A stretch of 64,000 nucleotides of DNA, taken from NCBI RefSeq assembly GCF_016802725.1, contig NC_052665.1, positions 9,998,001 to 10,062,000 on the forward strand, read 5' to 3'. The stretch is from Solenopsis invicta. Lineage: Eukaryota > Arthropoda > Insecta > Hymenoptera > Formicidae. Below the pieces are notes generated by a model. The model did no database searches and was not told the origin of the DNA. It saw only the letters and a list, made by a program, of their open reading frames with translations. This document shows, piece by piece, positions 38,684 to 49,500 of the stretch. Both the position numbers and the translations under genes were made by a program. Every line of letters begins with the position of its first letter. The stretch's first letter is position 1.

Positions 38684-40208
38684 GGGGGGTTTACGATAAC
38701 TAATCGTATCTCGGATTGGATTGAACAATGGTACTCAACGTGAGTATAGAAAATTTCCCTAGGCTAATCGGATTGACGATTGCTGTCTCAAATGTAATCC
38801 GATTGATGACGAAAGCGTGGAGACCGAGGGTGCTTTCCAGCTACGACACAAGTCGACACTGTGTAACACAGTGTCCATTAGTGTGAGTGAAACAACTAAA
38901 ATTTTCTCTCTTACACTAATGGACACTGTGTTACACAGTGTCGATTTGTGTCGTAGCTGGAAAGCACCCCGAGAAGCATGCTTGAAAAGTAAGTCTTTTT
39001 ATTTTTTTAAATAATAACACAAAAAATCAAAGATTAAGTTACAAAGAATGATTTGAATTTAGATTTATTGTAATTTTTTTTTGTCTAAACACTGGATTTC
39101 GTTTAAATTTCTGTTTGTAAAAATTAATTAATCTATTCTAAAGTTTGTGGTTATATCGGAAACAAATCAAAATTAATAAAACAATTATTAATTATTAGGT
39201 ACATATAAAAGCATATAATATTTCAAGCATGTCATATAAAATTCCTGTTTATTATAAACTTAGTAAAAATAACTTTGAAATTATTCAACTACATTACACA
39301 TTAATCAATATTAATTTATATGTTAAAAATCAATAATGTTTCTAAAAATGTTCTTTTTATTCTTTTCCAGATCGTAAATAAACTTCAATTCCATGAATAA
39401 ATAAAAATTACTGGAAAATGGATTTATATGAAGAGGGCATTATTAAAATGGAATATACGCCTCATATATGCATACAATTATTTTAATTTTATTTATGTAT
39501 ATTCCGTTCTTATATTATTACTCTCTAATGAACAACTAACAAAGAATAGCAGATTTTACAAATTTTAAGTTAGCACAAATTGATATTGTTCAATAATGCT
39601 CTTTTCATGTCAATAAATTTTCCAGTAATTTTTATTTATTCTTGGAGTTGAAGTTTATTTACGATCTGGAAAAGAATAAAAAAAAAACATTTTCAGAGAC
39701 ATTATTGATTTTTAACATATAAATTAATATTGATTAATGTATAATGTAGTTGAATAACTTCAAAGTTATTTTTACTAAGTTTATAATAAACAGGAATTCT
39801 ATATGATATGCTTGAAATATTATATGCTTTAATATGTACCTAATAATTAATAATTGTTTTATTAATTTTGATTTGTTTCCGATATAACCACAAACTTTAG
39901 AATAGATTAATTAATTTTTACAAATAGAAATTTAAACGAAATCCAGTGTTTAGACAAAAAAAATTACAATAAATCTAAATTCAAATCATTCTTTGTAACT
40001 TAATCTTTGATTTTTTGTGTTATTATTTAAAAAAATAAAGAGACTTACTTTTCAAGCATGCTTCTCGGTCTCCACGCTTTCGTCATCAATCGGATTACAT
40101 TTGAGACAGCAATCGTCAATCCGATTAGCCTAGGGAAATTTTCTATACCTACGTTGAGTACCATTGTTCAATCCAAACCGAGATCCGATTAGTTATCGTA
40201 AACACCCC
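38684..40208. mobile_element. 1.5 kb long-armed foldback
   Basis: Ends GGGGGGTTTACGATAACTAA and, inverted, GGGGTGTTTACGATAACTAA. Arms of roughly 600-700 bp (through TCTCCACGCTTTCGTCATCA and TTCCAGATCGTAAATAAACT) with a loop of only about 150 bp. The left arm carries an extra 140 bp insertion at 38829-38968. Non-coding. Confidence 0.88.
38829..38968. mobile_element. 140 bp near-perfect palindrome inserted in one arm, CCGAG duplication
   Basis: GGTGCTTTCCAGCTACGACA and inverse, with CACTGTGTAACACAGTGTCC inside each arm. CCGAG at 38824-38828 and 38969-38973. The opposite foldback arm keeps the empty site (GGAGACCGAGAAGC, inverse at about 40058-40072). Confidence 0.9.
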
Positions 40209-40273
40209 AGTGTTAAAGATGGCGATTGCACAGGTTAAGATACCTGTCATCTCGGCGTTATGTAGCAAACTGA

Positions 40274-40677
40274 GGCTGTGTTCCGATATAACTGCCAGTA
40301 CTGGCTGTGGTGAAAAATCCGTTCCGTTATTGGTACGCAGCGCACTGCGACAGCATCTAGTAACATCAATGACGTCATGAATGGTAGCCATATTGCCACT
40401 GTGACTACTGCAACTTCCAAGGTGAGGTAGCTACAGTGCAATATGGCTACTATGCTGTTCCGAAATACGATGCTATAGCAGTGCTGGCAGTAATGCAGTA
40501 ATATTGGAACAGTTGTGACAGTGTACTGTCATGACGTCACATTTAGGCTGCGTTCCGAAATTCACTGCCAGTACTGAAAATCTATAGTATACGTAACATG
40601 AACTATAGATTTTCAGTACTTGCAGTGTATATCGGAACGCAGCCTTACTGCACTGCCAGTAAAAACGGAACACAGCC
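40274..40677. mobile_element. GGCTGTGTTCCG MITE copy 3, interrupted by a family member
   Basis: Inverse orientation to copies 1 and 2; TGA duplications at 40271-40273 and 40678-40680. Its length minus the 99 bp nested element and 3 bp duplication is exactly 302. Confidence 0.92.
40546..40644. mobile_element. 99 bp MITE nested in a related MITE
   Basis: Ends GGCTGCGTTCCGAAATTCAC and inverse CGGAACGCAGCC. TTA at 40543-40545 and 40645-40647. Inner arms ACTGAAAATCTATAGT are palindromic. Confidence 0.92.
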
Positions 40678-40830
40678 TGAGCATGCGCTTTGGGCACGTT
40701 TGCATGCTCCATGGGCACACACATACAAAAAGTGCGCGAATTTGAAACATAAATACAGAGCAATATAAGTGATTCAGTGATAAATGAATAAATTAATTAA
40801 GTTATCGTGCGGAAAGTAAATGCTTAAAAG

Positions 40831-40856
40831 GGGGAGGGGCTTCGCCCCTTCCCCCG
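40831..40856. repeat. GC-rich hairpin
   Basis: GGGAGGGGCTTCGCCCCTTCCC forms a perfect short stem just outside the 588 bp palindrome. Confidence 0.7.
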
Positions 40857-40874
40857 CCACCCTTTTTTTAACCC

Positions 40875-41462
40875 AACCCAACCTGAATCTTAGTTTTAAA
40901 TAAAAAATTGTTTTGCATGAAAGTTGAAACTACCGATGTCTGTTTTACAGTGAAATTAACTTTTATCTTAATTTGCATGATACAAAGCACTTTCCACATG
41001 AAGCGAGGTCCATCCCCATCCCACTTTCTCCACCCCCAGCGTACCCTCCCCCACAGATGTCTGCTTTGCAGCCAAATTAATTGTTATTTTAATTTACATG
41101 ATATAGGGGGCTTTTTACGCGGAGCGAGGTCCACCCCCACCCCACCTTCCACCCCTACCGCCCCCCGCGCGGGGGGGTGGGGGTGGAAAGGGTGGGGTGG
41201 GGGTGGACCTCGCTCCGCGTAAAAAGCCCCCTGTATCATGTAAATTAAAATAACAATTAATTTGGCTGCAAAGCAGACATCTGTGGGGGTGGGTACGCTG
41301 GGGGTGGAGAAAGTGGGATGGGGATGGACCTCGCTTCATGTGGAAAGTGCTTTGTATCATGCAAATTAAGATAAAAGTTAATTTCACTGTAAAACAGACA
41401 TCGGTAGTTTCAACTTTCATGCAAAACAATTTTTTATTTAAAACTAAGATTCAGGTTGGGTT
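40875..41462. repeat. 588 bp near-perfect palindrome, essentially no spacer
   Basis: AACCCAACCTGAATCTTAG at the left is the inverse of the right end, and the symmetry axis falls in CCCGCGCGGGG at 41168/41169 with no net indel between arms. Each arm contains two diverged units: CCGATGTCTGTTTTACAG..GAAGCGAGGTCCATCCCC and CAGATGTCTGCTTTGCAG..GGAGCGAGGTCCACCCCC, so the order is A-B-B'-A'. Mirror-image open frames of 104 codons on both strands are a consequence of the symmetry. Confidence 0.9.
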
Positions 41463-41671
41463 ATTATAAGAAATATTGTACAGATTCATAAATTTCAAAA
41501 TTTTTATTTAACACTTTTTAAATAAATTAAGTTACTAAAACGCATGCGCATGCGGTCACCAGCATGCAAACGTGACCACAGCGCATGCTCAGTTTGCTAC
41601 ATAACGCCGAGATGACAGGTATCTTAACCTGTGCAATCACCAACTTTAACGCTTGATATCTCGGTTCGTGG

Positions 41672-41785
41672 GCCAGAGCGACACTTTTTCTTGCCAGATT
41701 CTTTCATTTTGAGTGAAAACGCGTCGAATGAGCCTAATTTCGTCAAAATCGGAGGTGCAGTGGGTATTCTTAACAATTACCTAGC
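41672..41785 (+). repeat. dispersed ~105 bp repeat, copy 2
   Basis: Same sequence as 228-333 (GAGTGAAAACGCGTCGAATG etc.), here just outside the 40212-41650 foldback. Confidence 0.7.
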
Positions 41786-41942
41786 GTTTTTCATTGGGAA
41801 AACTAGTGCGCACTGAATGTGCACTTGCTACAGGTAATTGGGCGTTTCCGTTGGCACCGTCATCGCGCAAATCGAAACGTCCAATTGCCAACGGCAAGTG
41901 CACACTCAGTGCGCACTAGTATTCCCAATGAAAAACGCTATT
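41782..41942. mobile_element. short inverted-repeat element, TAGCGTTTTTCATTGGG ends
   Basis: Left TAGCGTTTTTCATTGGGAAA and inverse at the right; both arms continue into CTAGTGCGCACT. The ends resemble the Harbinger-type element at 21897-23565, so it is probably a deletion derivative of that group. Confidence 0.78.
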
Positions 41943-42479
41943 AGTTTGGCTTACTTTTTTTTAAAAGTTGGCAGCCATGTAACTAAATGAAAAAGTGTTT
42001 AGCATATGTTCTGTGTGTTCCCTACTCATCATTTTCATGTCGCCCGTGTCGCGTTGGAAAGCATCCATTAATTCTCATTGATCGACGATTGATATACGGG
42101 ATACACGTAATTAAGTGCAATTAAACCTGTTTGTCGGCAAACGTAATCAAATATTTTTATAGGAAGGTTTTTGAAGCATTTATTAGCAACATAATTCAAT
42201 AATCTTCATGAAGGAGAAACTTTCTCGAAATATTTATCAGCAATGATGTGATTCAGTGTTCAGGTTAATTGAACTTCTGGTATCATCAAATACTTTTATA
42301 TTATTTCATTTAAACGAGATCTTTGAAATCTCGCTGACTTGACTAATTAATCATGACTAATTTATGTAATCGAACTTGATTAAAAAAGAATTTCCGCTGA
42401 TACAAATATATGATGATTTCGTAAAATTGCAGATTGGCGATTCTTTGATTTATGGTCTTCGTGATATATTACTAATAAA

Positions 42480-42533
42480 ATGGATTTTGGTACTGTGATT
42501 TCCGTCGCACAAAAGAACGAGACGAAGAAACAG
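42480..42533 (+). CDS. SPT2: SPT2 exon 1
   Basis: ATG at 42480 starts MDFGTVISVAQKNETKKQ and ends AAACAG|GTTAGT. MDFxxVxxxAxKN is the conserved SPT2 N-terminus, which fixes the start. Confidence 0.92.
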
Positions 42534-42861
42534 GTTAGTCCATTTTGTTGATAGTCCATATATATTTATTTACAGTGGGTTAGCAAGTATGCAGTTGACA
42601 TAAGACGGATAACAGTCGATTTAGGCTAAACACTTTGTTCATTAAAAAACATTATTAATGAAGCTAAAATCTTTGATTTGGATGAAATTTTATGTGGTAT
42701 ATAAAATGAATGCAGCATAAATGGCAGTATGTACCATTCATATCTTCTCATCCCTAAGAGCACATTTGGATTCTGCATTGGAATGTCTGTATATTATTTT
42801 ATTATCATTACGCAATTGTTTACGCATAAAATATAAATAGATAATTAAAGATAGATAAATA

Positions 42862-42903
<42 letters not shown>

Positions 42904-45021
42904 AAATGTAAATTGTTTTCTATATAAACAATCTATGGATTATATAAAATTTCACAGAAAATTATATTCATTTTTAAAAATATATATTTATATTATATAT
43001 TTTTATTTTATAATTTATTCCATAATTTATTCTATAGTCAGATTAACCTTTTCTTGTAAATCTTGTATCTGATCGATTTTTATCCAAGGAAATTTCTTAA
43101 AATTTTTAAAATTTTACTCTTTATGTTTTTGTAAAAAAAGTTTATAATAGAAGGAACTCTGTGATGGGATTACTGAGACTGTCAATTTTTCTACGAACAG
43201 CATTGGGTGCATCCAGATGCGCGACCGCTCACTGAGAGCGTAAATAGTAATTAAAGACGATTGGTTCTTATCTTTGGATCCAGCCAATGATCTTTAATTG
43301 CTACTTACTCTTTCAGTGAGCGATTGCGCATCTGGATGCACTCATTGAAATGATTTTTATGTCAAGTACTTGGGTGTGTGAAGTTGGCATATTATTTTAT
43401 GAAAATTTACCAAACATTGAGAGTTCTATCTTCATTTTCAATAGTTCTATACTTCCTGATAGATAAAACAAATAGTTTTGACCATTAAAGTAAAAACAAA
43501 AAAACCTTTTAGAAACTCTGTGAAAAGTACTTTGGCACACTCAGAATTATTTGAGAAATTTTATAGAATTGATAGAACTCTCGAAAATTGACCAGCGTCT
43601 CATTTTCATTCCTGTAAATACATTATTTTTACGATAATTAAATAAAAATTAAATAAACAATGTTTATGGTTAGAATTCTTTCTAGAACTCTTTCAAAATC
43701 CTACAAGAATTGTATCTAAAACTGTTACAGAACAAATTGAAACAATGTGTGAATCTGACGTCTCACTTAGCTCTAAGCGTTTTTTTTTTTTCTTTAGTCC
43801 CAGTATACAATAGGTGTAGTAAGCTTTAAGCCGTAAGAAATTGACCATAGTTAAATAAGAGGAGAATAATTGACCATGGTTGGTCAATTTCTTACGGCTT
43901 AAAGTTTATAACATTAATTGTAGATTGAGACTTAATTGTTAGAAAAAAACTGAAAATTATCGTCAGAATAACACCACACATAATAAAAAATTGTTATATT
44001 GAAATAAAGTGAATGAATCATTATTTGCATTATCATGAAATTGTCAATTATGCTTCAATAATTTAGAAATTAATTCAAAATTGGATTAAATCGAGTAATA
44101 ATGTATAATTTTTGGTTTCTACGAAGAAAAATACACAAGAAAATGTGGAAATGGAACGATCACCGAATGGTGACGAAATCCTTGAAAATTTGTATACTCC
44201 TTTATTTGATTTTTGACGAATGTTATTTAAAAATTTTATTTTGACAAAACTGCTGCGTTATAATGTATCATCTTACCGCAATTATTCAAAATTTTCGTCA
44301 GTTTGTAATACCATTATACAAAATAATATTCGCACAATGTGCCTATTAGAGAATCTAAATATCGTAGTATGATGTAATGATATGAAACATTATTTCATAT
44401 AAATGGAAATGTAATTATATGTCAAAGAATTTCTTGTTCTTATCAACACATTTTTCATTAAGTATTGCCGAGTTGTATGACATACAATGTATTTTATCTT
44501 TTCTCTGAAGTTGGCTGTTTTGTGAATCATTGACATCTCGTGAATTTTGATAATTTATTATAATTATTTTTAATATCCCGTAATATTTTTATATGATCAT
44601 GACATGTATAATGCATATACTAATTTATGTTTAAATATGGTTCCATCAATAAGGCATTTCAATATCATCATAATTACTTCAATGTAATAACAAGTTTACA
44701 AAAGTGCAAGAGCATCCATTGTCATTGTACTATCAAAATTTTAATAACGTATTCCTTACTTAAAAGTAAAACAAAAATCCAAATACAAAAATGTCGAGGC
44801 TGTAATACTTTTCAAATGAGAAGTATTTACAGTAGGCGAATTAAGTAATCTAAAGATTGTGCGCTCAGTGATGGTACAGTGACAGTGGGTGCTCTTGCAC
44901 TTTTGTAAACTTGTTATTACATTGAAGTATTTACGATGATATTGAAATGCTTTATTGATTGAATCATATTTAAACATAAATTAGTATATGCATTATACAT
45001 GTCATGATCATATAAAAAAAA

Positions 45022-45089
<68 letters not shown>

Positions 45090-45599
45090 CTACATACAGG
45101 GTGTATGATAATGGTTGTCCCCACGTTTTACCGTAGGAGTTGACTTATCGACTTGCACTTGTAGTTCACTAAACGCGCCTTAGATGGCAGATGCTTCGGC
45201 ACAGGACCGAGTTACACTTACATACAGGCCCCTGGGTGAAACTTTATCTCAAATTTTTTTTGTATCATTTTTCAGAACATGTGTATAATTTTTTATAAAA
45301 CGTTATAAAATTTAAAAAGTTAAAAAAGTATATTTTTAAAATTGTGAAATGAGAAATCTCAGAATATTTCAGAATTCACATGTATAAAAAGTTCTAAGAA
45401 GAGATGTAGACTTTTTAAGTATTTCTAATTGTAAGTACTTTCAAAAAATATTCCAATTCGTATAAAAATTATGAGAAAAACTTTAACCAGGGATGTTTTT
45501 GGGAAAAATATGATAAAATATAAAAAATTTTTTATAATTACAAGTGCAAGGTAAGTCAACCCCTACGGTAAAACGTGGGGACAACCATTATCATACACC

Positions 45600-45634
<35 letters not shown>

Positions 45635-46536
45635 GTCAGAAAAATAAAATTTATGCTCTTCTAGGTTGATAGAGGAAGTCATATTGAGAAGAAAAGTCTT
45701 TTACCATTTTTCATTATTCGCAATAGTTATCGAAATACAAATTAGTAAAGTTTCTCAAATAAGCGCGTATTTTCTCTACTCACCGCATACGGAGACCGCC
45801 CGTCCGTCGCCAAACCATAGGTAGCCACGACAGGCGGCGCCGTGAGAAGGGAGAAACAGCAATGGCTGTCTTAACCGCCTCATCGCATCACTTGCCGCGG
45901 CTGCCTATGGTTTGGCGACGAGTAGGCGGTCTCCGCGTGCAGTGGGTAGGGAAAATACGCGCGCATTTGACGAACTTTACTAATTTTTGTTTTGATAACT
46001 ATTGCGAATAATGAAAAATGGTAAACGACTTTTCTTTTTAATATGACTTGCTCTATCAACCCACGAAAGCATAAGTTTTAGTTTTCTGACACCCTATATA
46101 TATTGTTAATATTTATAACCTGACAATGCTGCACTATCCACCCTAAAACGTTTATTTTTCCGCAGACTGTTCCAGACCGTTGCTACCAAACAAAATTTAC
46201 GCCGCCGAAGAAACAATCTAAGCAATCCAAATCTCTGTCCGATAATATTAAGAAATTTTTAGCTCGGAAAGAGGAAGAAGAAAGGCAAAAAGCCTTACAA
46301 GAAAAAAGAAAAAAGGAGGTAAATGTGTTTAAAAAATCAATTTTAATCTACTACAATAATAAAAGATTATCGACTTCCGTTTCCAGTTTTGGATGAGTAA
46401 GAACTTGTGAGTTATCATGAGAAATTGAGGTGCGTGTGTAAAAGAGTAAGAGAAAAAGAGTGAGTGAGTGAGTGAGTGAGTGAGTGAGTGAGTGAGTGAG
46501 TGAGTGAGCGAGCGAGCGAGGCGAGCGCGCGTGCGC

Positions 46537-46583
<47 letters not shown>

Positions 46584-49500
46584 TGTGGGCGTGTGCACGT
46601 GTGCGCGCGCATGTGGGGGGTGTGAGGAGAGGAGAAGAGCGTGTGAGTGCGTAAGAGTAATGGAAGGTGGAAGGGAAGGGCAAAGGGCCGGAAGAGTAAA
46701 GCGATAGAAGAAGAAAGGGTAGGAAAGAAGAGGTGAAGGAGATGTTGGAGGAACTACAGAGAAAGATAAAAGGGATTAGGAGGGGTGAGAGTTGAAATAA
46801 GAAAAGAGGCGGAGAGTCAGAAGAAAGTGAGGATGGAGGTGGAGAAGATGGAGGAGTTAAGGGTTAGGGAGGAGAGATGGAATAAAGAGAGAAAGAGAGA
46901 AATTCAGGGAAAAAATTAAAGAGGTAAAGCAGGAAATAGAAGGGTTGACGATGAGAAGGAAAGAGGGAAAGAAAAAAAAACAAAGGAGTGGTAGAAGAGA
47001 AGGGTGGAAAAGCTAGAGAGGGGGGGGGGAGAAATAGAAGAGTGAAAGGAAAGGTTTAAGTTGCTAGAGAGAGAGGGGAGACAGAAGGCGAAATTTGTTA
47101 AAGAAAGTACTGAAAGGAGGGGAAGAAAGCATGAATGAAAGAGTGGAGGGGGTAATAAAGAAATTCCAATTGGAAGTAGGAGTGGAAGGTAAAGTAGAAA
47201 AAGTAAGGAGGATAGATACAGGCAGAAGAGGAAGGAGGAGATGGTAATAGTGAAGATGACGAGCAAAGACACAAAGAGGAAAATTTTGGAAAATAAATGG
47301 AGGCTGAAAGGCAAAGATGTTTAGAGAAGGACTTGATGGATAGAAGACTTAACGTGGGAGAAAAGAAGGAATAGATGGAGCGCCAGGAGAGTGGCAATAA
47401 AGAGGGGACGGAAAGGGAAGGAACAGGGAGAAGATTAGGCGTGGAGAAGCGTGGATTGAGGGAGATGGTGGGCATGGGAAAAGAGGGGGAATTAAGAAGG
47501 GGAAGAGTGGCGTAGTTGAAGAAACCCAGAAACAGGGGGAAGAGAAAGAGGAGGGGTTACAAGGGGTAGGAGAAAAGAGCGGGTAAAGAATGGAGAAGAG
47601 GAGAAAAGGGGGAAGGAGGGATAAAGAGAAGGGAAAAGGGAGGAGTAGGATGGAGAATAGGGGAATGGACGGGAAAGGAAAATTTATAGTATTCTGGAAT
47701 GTAGTGGGGATTGCAAACAAAAGGGATGATTTTTTGGAAGAAAGTAAAGAAAGGGGAGGTAATCATGATGAGTGAGATTTGGATGGATGAAAAGGGATGG
47801 ATGAGAGTCAGAGATTATTTATCTAGGAGATATAGGTAGGAAGTGCAGTTGGCGAGAAGAAAGAGCAAAACAGGAAGCGCGATGAGGGGAATGTTATTAG
47901 GAGTAAATGTAGAGATAGACGTGAAGAAAGTGGAGGCAAGTAGGGAAGAAGGGATAATTGAGGCAGTGGTTGAGATGAACAAGGAGAAATGAAAGAGAGT
48001 AGGGTTATATATTAATGGGGACATGGATAAGAAACTGGAGGGTATGAAGAAATTGGTGAAGGAAGGGGGGGAGGGGGGGAGTAAGGATCATTATAATGCC
48101 AGTGGATTTTAATGCCAGAACTAGGGAAAAAGGTGAGGGAATAGAAGAGCAGAATCGAGAAGAAAGGAAGAGAAGAAAAAATCGAAAGATAAGAGGCTAA
48201 ATAAGGGGGAAAGGGTTTTGATAAGAAGGGATAGAGGAGGAGGAGTGGGTGATCTATAATAGAAACATAAAATATTATTTCAGTATGAAGATTTTGCTGA
48301 TTGTCTCGGCCTATTTGTTAGTTAATTTGTTGTATACAATATGTAGTCACATCTATATATTTAAAAATTTTTTGAATGTATTAAGAAAAAACATACAATA
48401 ATTTTTTTATGTGCAATTATTAAGCACTAAGATCTGGTTAACTGATAGTTTTGTTTCTCTCTTTTTGTGTTATTAAGAGAAATGTATTACAATTTGATTT
48501 AAATTTATTTTTTAGTTTAAATCTATTTCTCCTCAAAAGATATAATAAACTTGTTCCAACTAAAATAAAATTTGCGCTACATATTAAAAATTGCACTTGG
48601 CACTTTTTTTGCTTTTTTCTAAAACAGTAGTATTTATTTGACTTTTAATAAATTACATTTATTTTTTTTCAGAATCTTTTATCTTTACGAGACCAGAAGA
48701 CGCAAAATCGGATAAACAAACACTTAAAAGTTTGTAAAGCAGCGAACAAGTCGGTGATTGAGGATGCCATTGATAGTGAAAACACGGCTATTACTATTGC
48801 AGGTAATATGAAACTTTACGTATATGCAAAATTTTTTATTGGATAAAATAAGGTACTTTGGATACAAATATAAGTTGGATATAATATTTTATCAAACTTT
48901 TATTAATATCTAAAGTACAAGTTACATGTTATCGGAGAAAAAAAACGAATTTGGAATAAAATATAAAAATAAAGTTCCAAACGAAAAAACCAAGCTTTTA
49001 TTTTATTTATTTTGTTGGGTTCCGCCGAGTGCTAGGCTCGACCATGAGCAAGCAACCATAGGAGGGCGCGACAGTCAGTTCTGGTGTTATGACGTGGTGT
49101 TACGACGTGGCTTATACACGCTTGATTCTCTCAATAGAGAGAAATAATGTACGGTATAATTTATATTTCTTTTTGTAACGAGTAGCTTTTCTTAAACATT
49201 TTTCAAAAATTCTGTACTATTAAATAGCACAATAATAAATACAAAGTAGCGAGATAAATAAATTTGTACTATGCAATTTATAAAATAGTAAAACTATATA
49301 ATAAGACAAGTAAGCTGATGAAAATCACGCGACAAATAGCTTATTTGTACCATAATGAATTTAATATTAGTTTGATCAGTGAAAAAAAATTATCCATAAT
49401 GGGCAACGTTTTTGCCCACAGGTTGTAGTATATACAAGCAATACAATACATTATTTATCCATCTCATCCCAAATCAAGGCAGAACAAATTCGCAGTGGAT

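Larger units (their letters stand above)
40212..41650. mobile_element. foldback with GTTAAAG(A/T)TGG ends enclosing a MITE and a 588 bp palindrome
   Basis: Arms GATTGCACAGGTTAAGATAC then CTGTCATCTCGGCGTTATGT are inverted at 41590-41640. It contains 40274-40677 and 40875-41462. The palindrome could be part of it or a later insertion. Confidence 0.75.

Noticed and set aside
40908..41429. Two 104-codon frames with almost the same protein on opposite strands
   Set aside because: Both fall on the arms of the 588 bp palindrome; the duplicate is a symmetry effect.
36123..42479. Shared bidirectional promoter of CFAP44 and SPT2
   Set aside because: The start codons are 6.4 kb apart with many transposons between; the X-box lies close to CFAP44 only.
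44627..44977. Mirror frames MFKYGSINKAFQYH and MFKYDSINKAFQYH
   Set aside because: Arms of a foldback element, not genes.
46351..46683. Open frames rich in Thr-His-Ala-Arg and Ser-Leu-Thr-His repeats
   Set aside because: Produced by the GAGT/GCGT tetranucleotide tract; no complexity and no start context.
46916..48024. Several long minus-strand frames rich in Ser, Phe, Leu and Pro
   Set aside because: Antisense shadows of the purine-rich LINE fossil; the plus strand carries the recognisable endonuclease motifs.
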